Shown here: piece after piece, positions 1-7,981 of the stretch
Position numbering within the stretch: the first letter of the stretch is position 1
How the letters are laid out: each line of letters opens with the position of its first letter
Source of the DNA: Anthropogastromicrobium sp963626545
GTDB taxonomy: Bacteria > Bacillota > Clostridia > Lachnospirales > Lachnospiraceae
NCBI GenBank assembly: GCA_963626545.1
Contig: CAVFYJ010000029.1
Span: forward strand, 1-31,929
Direction of reading: 5' to 3'
Length of the DNA stretch: 31,929 nucleotides
Position numbers and translations under genes: made by a program
The notes under the pieces: model-generated
What the model was told of the DNA's origin: nothing
The model's database searches: none
The model's input: the letters and a program-made list of their open reading frames with translations, nothing else

Positions 1-204
1 GGAAATGGAATGTCCGGCATTCAAGGGAAACTTTGCATGCTCGGCCATTCAATGATCGAGTTGTTGACATGCGCTGATCTGCAAAGCCGACGAGCAAATG
101 TATGAGCATAAGGTGCATGGACGGCGTCACAGAAGCACACAGCGCGAGGAAGATTAACATATAGGCATAATTAAAATAGAAGAGTAAGGAACACACAAAA
201 CACT
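1..204. other. Non-coding segment before the first gene
   Basis: I see no convincing gene here. One forward frame is open from the window edge to a stop at 103-105, but its translation shows no recognisable motif, so an upstream gene end can neither be shown nor excluded. The segment has scattered inverted repeats (for example CTTTGCA near 31-38 against TGCAAAG near 80-86, and GGCATTCAAG/GGCCATTCAATG near-repeats), which resembles the palindromic gap elements seen further along. The last 40 bases are A-rich and lead to the helicase gene, with AAGGA at about 186-190, rather far from its ATG. Confidence 0.4.
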
Positions 205-1674
205 ATGGAAAATCAGTTTCGACAGTACCCGCTTGAGGAGGGAATTTTAGAGGCACTTGACGCGCTCGGCTACACACAGCCGACCGAGATTCAGGCGGCC
301 GTGATACCGGCGATTTTAGAGGGACGCGATATCATTGCAAAGTCAAAGACAGGAAGCGGAAAGACAGCCGCATTTGCCATTCCGGTCTGCAACAACATCG
401 AGTGGGAGCAAAATACTGCACAGGCACTTGTCTTAGAGCCAACAAGAGAGCTTGCCTTTCAGGTAAAGGATGAGTTGTATGCGATCGGTCGTTTTAAGCG
501 TCTGAAGGTACCGGTACTTTACGGCGGCTTTCCGATGGAAAAGCAGATTTTAACACTAAAGCAAAAATCGCATATCGTAGTGGGTACGCCGGGACGTGTG
601 CTGGATCATTGCAAGCGCGGCACGCTTGATCTGTCAAAGGTGCGCTATGTCGTAATCGACGAGGCAGATCTGATGCTTGACATGGGCTTTATCGAGGATG
701 TCAAAAATATTTTGATGCACCTTGAGGGAAAGCCAGTCTTCATGCTGTTTTCCGCGACGATGGGCGAGCGTCTTGAGGCACTTGCCGCAGAGTTTATGCA
801 TGAGCCGCTTGAGATCAAGATCGAAAACGACACCGAGACAGCAGACACAATCGAGCAGTTCGGCTATTTTGTTGATGAGGATGAGAAGAAGCTTCCGCTC
901 TTTCTTGATATCCTCACGATGGAAAATCCAGATAATGCGATGGTGTTCTGTGGCACAAGAGAGATGGTTGAGGTGCTGTATTATCGCCTCAGAAAAGAAG
1001 GAATTGCCTGTGGTATGCTGCATGGTATGATCGACCAGAAGGTGCGAACGCGCACGATTGAAGATTTTCGTGCGCAGGGCTTTCGCATTCTGATCGCAAC
1101 GGATGTGGCGGCGCGCGGCGTCGATTTTCAAAATATCACGCACGTCTTTAACTATGACCTTCCGACAAACAAGGAGGTCTATGTACACCGCATCGGGCGA
1201 ACGGGTCGTGCCGGAGAGACAGGACGCGCGGTCAGCCTGATTCGCGATGATGAGCGAAAGATGCTAAATTCCATCGAAGGATTTACCGGCGTAAAGCTGA
1301 CGATCCTCGAAGCACCAGCGGCAGAGGATGTCGAGGCCGCACGCAGCGCCTTTTTAAAGCGCCAGCGCCAGAAGCGTCCGCGCAAGAAAAAAAAGCAGGA
1401 CGTGTTTGGCGGTCAGATCATGAATTTGACGATCGGCGGCGGAAAGAAGTCAAAGATACGAAGCGGCGATGTGGTTGGCGCGATCAGCAGCATTGACGGA
1501 GTGGACGGAAAGACCGATATCGGTGCGATTGATATTCGCGAGAGCATCACCTATGTCGAGATTTTAAACGGCAAGGGTGCAATAGTGCTCGAGGAGCTTC
1601 CAAAGCGCACGATGAAAGGAAAATATCGAAAGGTTCATCAGACAAGGGAAAGGATAGGCACGATAACAAAATGA
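205..1674 (+). CDS. dbpA: DEAD-box ATP-dependent RNA helicase, DbpA/YxiN-like
   Basis: A 489-residue cytoplasmic RNA helicase. The two RecA-like domains carry PTEIQ (Q motif), SKTGSGKT (residues 47-54), PTREL, DEAD (152-155), SAT (183-185) and HRIGRTGR (328-335). After a Lys/Arg-rich linker (about 390-402, RPRKKKK) comes a C-terminal domain of about 85 residues with the pattern GGGKKSKIRSGDVVGAI...DIGAIDIRESITYVEI, typical of the DbpA RNA-binding domain. In the characterised family this domain binds hairpin 92 of 23S rRNA during large-subunit assembly, so a ribosome-assembly role is inferred. Motif I has S where many relatives have Q or A. The ATG is used although the nearest SD-like AAGGA lies about 15 nt upstream. 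The stop overlaps the next gene's ATG (ATGA). DbpA is preferred over CshA or other DEAD proteins because of the C-terminal domain. Confidence 0.88.
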   Translation: MENQFRQYPLEEGILEALDALGYTQPTEIQAAVIPAILEGRDIIAKSKTGSGKTAAFAIPVCNNIEWEQNTAQALVLEPTRELAFQVKDELYAIGRFKRLKVPVLYGGFPMEKQILTLKQKSHIVVGTPGRVLDHCKRGTLDLSKVRYVVIDEADLMLDMGFIEDVKNILMHLEGKPVFMLFSATMGERLEALAAEFMHEPLEIKIENDTETADTIEQFGYFVDEDEKKLPLFLDILTMENPDNAMVFCGTREMVEVLYYRLRKEGIACGMLHGMIDQKVRTRTIEDFRAQGFRILIATDVAARGVDFQNITHVFNYDLPTNKEVYVHRIGRTGRAGETGRAVSLIRDDERKMLNSIEGFTGVKLTILEAPAAEDVEAARSAFLKRQRQKRPRKKKKQDVFGGQIMNLTIGGGKKSKIRSGDVVGAISSIDGVDGKTDIGAIDIRESITYVEILNGKGAIVLEELPKRTMKGKYRKVHQTRERIGTITK

Positions 1675-3707
1675 GACATTCAATCGAAATGGAAAAGCTG
1701 ACACTTGGCGTCTGCTATTATCCAGAGCACTGGGATCGCGCGCTGTGGAGAGACGATTTGCAGCGCATGAAGCAGTATGGAATTGAAATAATTCGTCTTG
1801 CCGAGTTTTCATGGGCACTTATGGAGCCGGAGGAAGGAAAATACGATTTTTCATTCTGGGATGAATTTTTAACACTTGCAACCGAGGAACAGATGAAGGT
1901 GATTTTCTGCACGCCGACGGCAACACCGCCAGCATGGCTGTCCGAAAAATATCCAGAGACATTAAATGCCGACGGCGATGGCAATTTGATGTACCACGGC
2001 ATGAGATGGCAGCATAATCTGACTTCACCGAAGTATTTAGAATTCTGTGAGAAAATCACAAGACGCATGGCAGAGCATTTCAATCAGTATGACTGCATCA
2101 TTGGCTGGCAGTTGGACAATGAAGTCAACTGTGAGAAAAATGAGTATTATTCTAAGAGTGACCATGAAGCCTTCCGTGCATTCTTAAAGGAACGCTTCGG
2201 CACCATTGACAACTTAAACGAGAAGATGGGTACAATGTTCTGGAGCCAGACCTACACCGACTGGAATCAGATTTATCTGGCAAGAAGAAGCACCGTTGGC
2301 ACTGGAATTGCCAATCCGCATATGCAGCTTGAGCAGGTTCGCTTTATCTCTCACAGCGCCGTTCACTACTTGGCATTGCAGGCAGCAATCGTAAGAGAGA
2401 CAGCTGGAAATCGTTTCATCACAACAAATGGTATTTTTGGAAATTTGGATTACCAGAAGCTGATGGAGTCCGGTGTGGACTTTATCATGTATGACAGCTA
2501 TCCTAACTTTGCCTACGCGATGGATCGCCCAGATGGCGGCGAGCGTGATTTAAAGGATCGAAATTCCTCCTTCAATCTGGCAAAAACAAGAGCGATTTCT
2601 CCATTATTTGGTATCATGGAGCAGCAGGCAGGACCGGGCGGTTGGAATTTTCGTATTCATCAGGCAAGCCCGAAGCCAGGTCAGATGCGTCTTTGGACGA
2701 TGCAGTCCGTTGCGCACGGCGCTGATTTTGTAAGTTATTTCCGTTGGAGAACGTGCTCCTTTGGCACTGAGATTTACTGGCACGGATTAAACGATTACAG
2801 CAATCGCCCGAACCGCCGTCTGGAAGAATTGTCTCAGGTAAAGGCTGATTTTGAGGCGATCAAGGACACCGCAGGTCATCCATACGAGGCGACCGTTGGT
2901 ATTCTGTGCGACTACGACAACGAGTGGGACGGACAAAAGGACGTATGGCATGGCCCGCTTCGCAATTTCAGCACAGATGGATGGTTCCGCTCTCTCCAGA
3001 AAAAGCATATCCCATTTGATTTTGTGGATTTCAGGGACGAAACAAAGCCAGAAGATCTGTCCAAGTATGATCTTCTTGTCTATCCGCACGCTGCGATTCT
3101 CACGAAGGAGCGCGCTGCATTTCTCATTCAATATGTGGAAAACGGCGGAAAGCTTGTTATGGGATGTCGCACCGGATACAAGGATAGTTATGGACGCTGC
3201 CCAATGCAGCCGATGCCGGGTGAGGTGGCAAAGCTTTGTGGAACAACCGTCGAAGATTTCACATTCCTTGCGCCGGGTGAGCCGATGGAGTATGTAAATT
3301 GGAATGGAAAACGCATTCCGGCACCAGTCTTTAATGATGTCCTTACAACCGAATTTGGCGGCACGGCAGAGGGCTTTTTTGAGGGCAATTATTACGATGG
3401 AAAGCCTGCACTTGTGACAAAGAAAACCGGAAAGGGAATCGCGCTGTACTTTGGCGGCTGCTTTGCCGAGGAGACAGCAGATGCGTTCTTAGAGGAGCTT
3501 GGCATTATAACACCTGCTCCGTGGCTTACACTTCCAGAGGGCTGTGAGCTTACAAAGCGCGGCGACCATTATTTTGTATTAAACTACAAGGCACAAAGCT
3601 GTGAAATCACCGCACAAAAGAAAGTCAAGGATCTTCTGACGGGAGAGACAATTAACGGCACCTATACGCTTGCACCATACGGCGTGTTAGTATTAAAAAG
3701 AATATGA
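1671..3707 (+). CDS. Beta-galactosidase, glycoside hydrolase family 42
   Basis: A 678-residue GH42 enzyme that removes terminal beta-linked galactose from oligosaccharides. It opens with LGVCYYPEHW, the usual first strand of the GH42 barrel. The acid/base glutamate is E151 in QLDNEVN and the nucleophile is E317 in GIMEQQAGPGGWN; both fit the family's spacing. Middle residues (about 400-610) match the trimerisation (class I amidotransferase-like) domain and the end is a short beta domain. There is no signal peptide, so it should act in the cytoplasm on imported sugars. It starts inside the helicase stop codon (4-nt overlap), which suggests translational coupling; an in-frame ATG at 1689 is a possible alternative start. 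No sugar transporter or regulator is next to it, so the substrate cannot be inferred from context. Confidence 0.93.
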   Translation: MRHSIEMEKLTLGVCYYPEHWDRALWRDDLQRMKQYGIEIIRLAEFSWALMEPEEGKYDFSFWDEFLTLATEEQMKVIFCTPTATPPAWLSEKYPETLNADGDGNLMYHGMRWQHNLTSPKYLEFCEKITRRMAEHFNQYDCIIGWQLDNEVNCEKNEYYSKSDHEAFRAFLKERFGTIDNLNEKMGTMFWSQTYTDWNQIYLARRSTVGTGIANPHMQLEQVRFISHSAVHYLALQAAIVRETAGNRFITTNGIFGNLDYQKLMESGVDFIMYDSYPNFAYAMDRPDGGERDLKDRNSSFNLAKTRAISPLFGIMEQQAGPGGWNFRIHQASPKPGQMRLWTMQSVAHGADFVSYFRWRTCSFGTEIYWHGLNDYSNRPNRRLEELSQVKADFEAIKDTAGHPYEATVGILCDYDNEWDGQKDVWHGPLRNFSTDGWFRSLQKKHIPFDFVDFRDETKPEDLSKYDLLVYPHAAILTKERAAFLIQYVENGGKLVMGCRTGYKDSYGRCPMQPMPGEVAKLCGTTVEDFTFLAPGEPMEYVNWNGKRIPAPVFNDVLTTEFGGTAEGFFEGNYYDGKPALVTKKTGKGIALYFGGCFAEETADAFLEELGIITPAPWLTLPEGCELTKRGDHYFVLNYKAQSCEITAQKKVKDLLTGETINGTYTLAPYGVLVLKRI

Positions 3708-3780
3708 TAAATTAGGAAAAAATATAACCGCCCAAGACAGCCGCTTAAGGTAGCTGCCTGCGGCGGAGAAATGAGTGAAC

Positions 3781-4992
3781 ATGCTGATAGTAAAAAAATT
3801 CGGCGGAACTTCAGTTGCCGATAAGGACAGAATTTTTAATGTGGCAAAGCGCTGCATTCGCGACTATGAGGCCGGAAATGACGTGGTAGTTGTACTTTCC
3901 GCGATGGGAAAATATACCGATGAGCTGATCGACAAGGCAAAAGAGATCAACCCGAATCCACCAAAGAGAGAGATGGATATGCTTTTCACTATCGGAGAGC
4001 AGATGTCGGTATCGCTTATGGCGATGGCAATGGCAAAGCTTGGCGTGCGTGCCGTGTCATTAAATGCATTTCAGGTGCCGATGAGGACAACAAGTGCCTA
4101 TGGCAATGCGCGCCTGAAAAAGATTGATACCGAGCGCATCCGCCGTGAGCTCGATGATCGAAAGATTGTCATCGTAACGGGCTTTCAGGGCGTCAATAAG
4201 TACGACGATTACACAACGCTTGGACGTGGTGGCTCCGACACGACAGCCGTTGCACTCGCAGCCGTGCTTCATGCCGATGCCTGTGAGATCTATACCGATG
4301 TGGACGGTGTTTACACAGCCGACCCGAGACTGGTGCCGACTGCAAGAAAGCTTGATGAAATCTCCTATGATGAAATGCTTGATTTGGCAGCGCTTGGCGC
4401 GGGTGTATTGCACAGCCGCAGCGTTGAGATGGCAAAGAAATACGGCGTACAGCTGGTTGTACGTTCCAGCTTAAATGAATCTGAAGGAACAATAGTGAAG
4501 GGAGTAGCAAAGAGAATGGAAAGAATGCTGATCAGCGGTGTAGCACTTGACAGGGAGGCAGATCGTATCTCTGTAATCGGAATTGCGGATGTACCAGGAA
4601 GTGCATTTAAGCTGTTTCATACGCTTGCAAAGAACAATATTAATGTCGATATTATCATTCAGTCGGTCGGTCGTGACGGAACAAAGGATATTTCCTTTAC
4701 CGTGCCGCACAACAATCTTGAGGAGGCTGTCAATCTGTTAAACAGCAACAAGGAGCAGCTTGGCTTCAATTATGTGGAGTACAACTGCGATGTTGTGAAG
4801 CTGTCTGTTGTTGGTTCTGGAATGATGTCTCATCCGGGTGTTGCGGCAAAGATGTTTGAGTGCCTGTACAACGAGAACATCAATATCAATATGATCGCAA
4901 CGTCTGAAATTCGTATTACCGTGTTGATTCCAGAGAAGGATGCCGTGCGCGCAATGAATGCGGTACATGATGCGTTTGGACTGGCAGAGTGA
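3781..4992 (+). CDS. lysC: Aspartate kinase (two ACT domains, about 400 residues)
   Basis: Phosphorylates aspartate, the first step to lysine/DAP, threonine and methionine. The N-terminus KKFGGTSV is the nucleotide-binding signature, followed by TLGRGGSDTTAVALA and IYTDVDGVYTADPR. Residues from about 250 on form two ACT domains (ISVIGIADVPGSAFKLF and VVGSGMMSHPGVAAKMF), where lysine and/or threonine usually inhibit. Length fits the Bacillus LysC (AKII) class, different from the second aspartate kinase at 21198. The start is ambiguous: ATG 3781 gives the usual MLIVKKFGG, but GGAG (3765-3768) is 12 nt away and would fit a GTG at 3775 better. The gene follows the beta-galactosidase by about 70 nt with no terminator visible between them, and a hairpin (GCCGC/GCGGC, about 3741-3765) abuts the SD. 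Confidence 0.93.
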   Translation: MLIVKKFGGTSVADKDRIFNVAKRCIRDYEAGNDVVVVLSAMGKYTDELIDKAKEINPNPPKREMDMLFTIGEQMSVSLMAMAMAKLGVRAVSLNAFQVPMRTTSAYGNARLKKIDTERIRRELDDRKIVIVTGFQGVNKYDDYTTLGRGGSDTTAVALAAVLHADACEIYTDVDGVYTADPRLVPTARKLDEISYDEMLDLAALGAGVLHSRSVEMAKKYGVQLVVRSSLNESEGTIVKGVAKRMERMLISGVALDREADRISVIGIADVPGSAFKLFHTLAKNNINVDIIIQSVGRDGTKDISFTVPHNNLEEAVNLLNSNKEQLGFNYVEYNCDVVKLSVVGSGMMSHPGVAAKMFECLYNENININMIATSEIRITVLIPEKDAVRAMNAVHDAFGLAE

Positions 4993-5028
4993 TGTGTCCC
5001 GGCAAAGATACGGTGACGCAGCGAAAAT

Positions 5029-5056
5029 AAAAAGCCCCTTTGCGGGGGCTTTTTTC
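5029..5056. terminator. Bidirectional terminator between lysC and the hemolysin III gene
   Basis: AAAAGCCCC (5030-5038) pairs with GGGGCTTTT (5045-5053) around a TTTGCG-type loop, with T and A runs on both sides. It can end the forward lysC transcript and the reverse transcript of the convergent membrane protein gene. Confidence 0.88.
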
Positions 5057-5067
5057 ATGAAGTAAAT

Positions 5068-5799
5068 TTATTTCAAGAGGTAGACATACATCACAATATA
5101 GTGGCAGAAGCTTCCGGCCATTACAAATAAGTGAAAAATTTCGTGGCATCCAAAGTTTACGTGACGCTTTTCAAAAGCGGAAAGCTTCAGCGCATAGATT
5201 ACGCCGCCAACTGTGTAGATTAGGCCACCAGCGAGTAACCACAAAAAACATCCGGTACTCATCGTTGTGAGCAGCTGTGGAAAGGCAAAGACACATGCCC
5301 AGCCAAGTGCAATATACAAAACAGAGGAAATCCACTTCGGGCAGTAAACCCAGAAATATTTAAAGCCCATACCAAGAAGGGAAATGCCCCATACAGCAGC
5401 CAGTAAAAGAGAACCGGTAACGCTCGGAAGCGCCAACAGGCATACAGGTGTGTAGCTGCCGGCGATCAGAACGAAAATCATCATGTGGTCAAGCTTTTTC
5501 AAGGTTTCCTCATATTTGTGTCCCGCCGGAATTGTGTGGTAAGCGGTGCTTGCCGAGTAGAGAGCAACAAGACTGATTGCATAGATTGCCATGGCGATAA
5601 TGTTTATCAGATTATGTGTCTGTGCTGCCTTAATTAAAAGCGGTGCGGAAGCGCCAAGAGAGAAGATTGCACCAATAAAATGAGTGATGGCGCTTGCTGG
5701 GTCTTTCATATAGAGGGTATGGCATCTAGCAGAGTCATTTGCAAAGCTTGTATTTGAAATGCGGCCCGTCGTGCCATAAAGTGCTGCGGAAGTGTTCAT
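5068..5799 (-). CDS. Hemolysin III / PAQR-family membrane protein
   Basis: A 243-residue integral membrane protein with about seven hydrophobic segments. The PAQR/HlyIII zinc-site pattern is present: ASTAYHTIP in the second or third helix region and a final HEIFHLFVMAGSFCHY with two spaced histidines. In the family (Bacillus YqfA, YplQ) bacterial members are membrane proteins of poorly known function, linked to membrane fluidity control in some species; the name haemolysin is historical. The first 25-30 residues before MKDPASAITHFIGA are unlike the family core, and an internal start at that Met (about 5709) is possible. The upstream ATG is chosen because GGAAAGGCAGG sits about 8 nt before it. 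It converges with lysC and diverges from the nuclease-like gene. Confidence 0.9.
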   Translation of the reverse strand: MNTSAALYGTTGRISNTSFANDSARCHTLYMKDPASAITHFIGAIFSLGASAPLLIKAAQTHNLINIIAMAIYAISLVALYSASTAYHTIPAGHKYEETLKKLDHMMIFVLIAGSYTPVCLLALPSVTGSLLLAAVWGISLLGMGFKYFWVYCPKWISSVLYIALGWACVFAFPQLLTTMSTGCFLWLLAGGLIYTVGGVIYALKLSAFEKRHVNFGCHEIFHLFVMAGSFCHYIVMYVYLLK

Positions 5800-5823
5800 A
5801 GTAGTACCTGCCTTTCCTTAAAA

Positions 5824-5852
5824 TTTATATACAAGATAGATTTAAATATCAA
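5824..5852 (-). promoter_or_regulatory. Promoter for the hemolysin III gene
   Basis: On the minus strand TTGATA (5847-5852) and TATAAA (5824-5829) are separated by exactly 17 bases, about 25 nt before the gene's start codon. Confidence 0.7.
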
Positions 5853-5861
5853 TAATATTGC

Positions 5862-5882
5862 ATGTAGTTTTCGATACTACAT
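5862..5882. promoter_or_regulatory. Operator-like inverted repeat, copy 1
   Basis: ATGTAGT and ACTACAT are perfect 7-base arms around a 7-base centre, between the divergent hemolysin III and nuclease-like genes. A related sequence lies at 6786-6805 (16 of 20 bases the same). Its position just upstream of the reverse promoter suggests a regulator site; no regulator gene is adjacent. Confidence 0.5.
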
Positions 5883-5979
5883 TGTGATATATACATATTA
5901 TATACAAAAAAAGAAAAAATGCAAGAGGAAAAATAGAATTGCTGGAAAATACCGAACTGGCAATTGGAGGATACAAAAG

Positions 5980-6765
5980 ATGGCAAAAGAAATACAAACG
6001 GAGGTGATACGCACCACAAAAGAGCAGCGCGAGCGTTTTTTATATGCGCTTGACAAGGTTGTGGGAAAAGATCATGTGCGTGATGGGATCGGGACACTTT
6101 CGGAAAAGACTGTTCATGCAGTTTTAAAATATTATTATGAGCCCGATTCTGTATATCATGAAATTCCACTTGAAAAAAGTGTTGCGGATATATTTACAGG
6201 CAGCGAGGTCATTGAAATTCAGACGCGTGCGCTGTATCGTCTAAAACCAAAGCTTGAAAAATTTTTGCCGCTGTATCCAGTTACCGTTGTATATCCAATT
6301 CCCTATGATAAGTGGGTCTGCTGGATTGATGAGACAACTGGTGAGATTACACAGAAACGAAAATCGCCGAAAAAGGGAAATCCCTATCTTGCCTTTAAAG
6401 AACTTTATACTATTCGTACTTTTTTATCTGATTCCAATCTTCATATTCGCCTTGTGTTAATGGATATGGAAGAGTATCGTGTGTTAAATGGTTGGAGTAA
6501 GGATAAGAAACGAGGCTCTGAGCGTTATGATCGCCTGCCACTTCGCCTCGAAGATGAAGTGATCTTAGATGGCATACAAGATTATCTTCAATTATTGCCA
6601 TTAGAATTAGAGGAAAACTTTACAAGTGCCGATTTTGCCCAAACCGTAAAGATCCCGAGAGGCCTAGCAGGAACAACATTACTTGTTCTCTGGCAGTTAG
6701 GTCTAGTAGAACGAACTGGAAAGAAGGGGAATAGTTACCTATATAAAGTAACGGAATTGTGTTGA
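5980..6765 (+). CDS. Unrecognised protein; possible PD-(D/E)XK nuclease fold with winged-helix-like C-terminus
   Basis: I do not recognise this 261-residue protein by name. Residues 35-100 show a pattern expected of a PD-(D/E)XK endonuclease core: a helix with E42 (GTLSEKTVHAVLK), then D70 in SVADIF, then E79 and Q81 in VIEIQT, followed by a helix and the strand VTVVYPI. An ExQ in place of ExK also occurs in CoiA-like proteins. Residues 120-190 are charged (KRKSPKKGNP, GWSKDKKRGSERYDR). Residues 212-258 (FTSADFAQ...GTTLLVLWQLGLVERTG...YLYKVT) read like a winged helix-turn-helix. The start at 5980 has GGAGG 10 nt before it; an earlier in-frame ATG at 5884 lies in the A-rich leader. It is alone between two operator-like repeats. 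A DNA repair, defence or regulatory role is possible but unproven. Confidence 0.75.
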   Translation: MAKEIQTEVIRTTKEQRERFLYALDKVVGKDHVRDGIGTLSEKTVHAVLKYYYEPDSVYHEIPLEKSVADIFTGSEVIEIQTRALYRLKPKLEKFLPLYPVTVVYPIPYDKWVCWIDETTGEITQKRKSPKKGNPYLAFKELYTIRTFLSDSNLHIRLVLMDMEEYRVLNGWSKDKKRGSERYDRLPLRLEDEVILDGIQDYLQLLPLELEENFTSADFAQTVKIPRGLAGTTLLVLWQLGLVERTGKKGNSYLYKVTELC

Positions 6766-6785
6766 GAAGTCAAAATGAGTACAAC

Positions 6786-6805
6786 GTAGTTTTGAAAACT
6801 ATATT
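6786..6805. promoter_or_regulatory. Operator-like inverted repeat, copy 2
   Basis: TAGTTTT and AAAACTA are perfect arms around a single G (6787-6801). It sits 12 nt upstream of the -35 box of the degV promoter and matches the repeat at 5864-5883 at 16 of 20 bases. Confidence 0.5.
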
Positions 6806-6816
6806 TCGTTTTATTG

Positions 6817-6845
6817 TTGACACAACAAGAAAATAGTGATACCAT
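6817..6845 (+). promoter_or_regulatory. Promoter for degV
   Basis: TTGACA (6817-6822) and TACCAT (6840-6845) are 17 bases apart. It would give a leader of about 120 nt that is A-rich and includes a small AGCC/GGCT hairpin. Confidence 0.65.
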
Positions 6846-6971
6846 GATGCAGAAGAGACAAAGCCAACTACGGCTAAAAAACAAAAAAGCAATTGCTATC
6901 AATCATTAGCAACTAAGAAGTAAAAAGAAAAATAAGAATAAAGAGAAAAGAAACAGAAAGGTGCAAGTTTT

Positions 6972-7871
6972 ATGTCAGATTATTGCATTATCAGCGATAG
7001 CTCCTGCGATCTTCCACAGGAGACCACCGCAAAAGAAAACATCACGGTAGTACCGTTTTATGTGTCATTTGATGAGAAAACCTACATGAAAGAAGGCGTA
7101 GACATCAGCATCCGCGACTTCTATCAGAGAATGGTCGACAATAAGAATGTCTTCCCGAAGTCTTCACTGCCGTCCGTGCAGGACTACATCGAGACCTTCG
7201 AGCCAATCATCAAGCAGGGCAAGGGCATTGTGTGCATCTGCATTACTTCAAAGTTTAGCGGCTCCGTTCAGTCTGCAAATAATGCAAAGCACATTTTGCT
7301 TGAAACTTACCCGGATGCGAAAATCGAAGTCATTGACTCCATGATCGATACCGTTTTACAGGGTCTTTTTGTGTTAGAGGCAGCCAAGATGTGCAACGGT
7401 GGCGTACCGATGGATGCTTGCGTGAAGGAACTTCTTTCCATGCGCGAGAGCGGACGAATCTTCTTTACCATCGGAAGCATCGACTATTTAAAGCACGGCG
7501 GACGTATCGGAAAGCTCTCCGGTCTGGCTGCATCCGTGCTTGGTATTAAGCCATTAATCACCTTAAAGGATGGTGAGATTTATAACTCTGGTATCAGCAG
7601 AAGCAGAAAGGCATCTCTGGTTAAGGTAATTGAACTGTTAAAGCAGTATATCAAGGAAGAAAACATTGATATGAAGAAATGGCAGCTTTGCGTTGGATTT
7701 GGCTATGACTACGACGAGGCAGTTGCATTCCAGAAACAGGCAGTAGCGGCACTTGACGGTCTGATCACCGAAAAGGATTGCCCGATTTTCCAGATTGGTG
7801 CCACAATTGCGGTTCATACCGGACCATATCCGCTCGGATTTGGCTTTATTAAAAAGCAGACGTTGTGTTAA
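6972..7871 (+). CDS. DegV family protein (fatty-acid binding)
   Basis: A 299-residue soluble protein of the DegV/FakB family. It begins with IISDSSCDLP and has KSSLPSVQDY, then ITSKFSGSVQSANNA, then FFTIGSIDYLKHGGRIGKLSG, the standard order of DegV motifs. Family members bind a fatty acid between two domains; in species with FakA they present it for phosphorylation and use in phospholipids. No fakA-like kinase is in the window, so this role is inferred only from the family. The start follows AGAAAGGTG by about 8 nt. It stands alone with its own promoter and terminator. Confidence 0.93.
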   Translation: MSDYCIISDSSCDLPQETTAKENITVVPFYVSFDEKTYMKEGVDISIRDFYQRMVDNKNVFPKSSLPSVQDYIETFEPIIKQGKGIVCICITSKFSGSVQSANNAKHILLETYPDAKIEVIDSMIDTVLQGLFVLEAAKMCNGGVPMDACVKELLSMRESGRIFFTIGSIDYLKHGGRIGKLSGLAASVLGIKPLITLKDGEIYNSGISRSRKASLVKVIELLKQYIKEENIDMKKWQLCVGFGYDYDEAVAFQKQAVAALDGLITEKDCPIFQIGATIAVHTGPYPLGFGFIKKQTLC

Positions 7872-7934
7872 AATGGCGGTGGATGATTCGTCATTAAATG
7901 ACGAAGATTCTCGCACCAGATTAAAAAAATATGT

Positions 7935-7981
7935 AAAAAAAAGCCCCAGGCCATGGGATTACCATGGTCTGGGATTTTTTA
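7935..7981. terminator. Bidirectional terminator after degV and the HD gene
   Basis: CCCAGGCCATGG (7945-7956) pairs with CCATGGTCTGGG (7962-7973) around the loop GATTA, flanked by A run on the left and T run on the right. The loop contains TTA, the reverse complement of the TAA stop of the minus-strand HD gene, so that gene's last five codons are part of the stem. Confidence 0.9.

Noticed and set aside
1..105. Open frame from the window edge, possible end of an upstream gene
   Set aside because: No motif, and the region shows inverted repeats more like a non-coding gap element.
634..1188. Reverse-strand open frame of 184 codons inside the helicase gene
   Set aside because: Fully antisense to a gene with complete DEAD-box motifs; no ribosome site or recognisable domain.
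3708..3780. Lysine riboswitch before the first aspartate kinase
   Set aside because: The gap is only about 70 nt and lacks the conserved L-box core; only a small hairpin is present.
5862..5882. BlaI/MecI-type operator
   Set aside because: Those sites read ACTACA then TGTAGT; here the arms are in the opposite order and there is no such regulator or beta-lactamase gene nearby.
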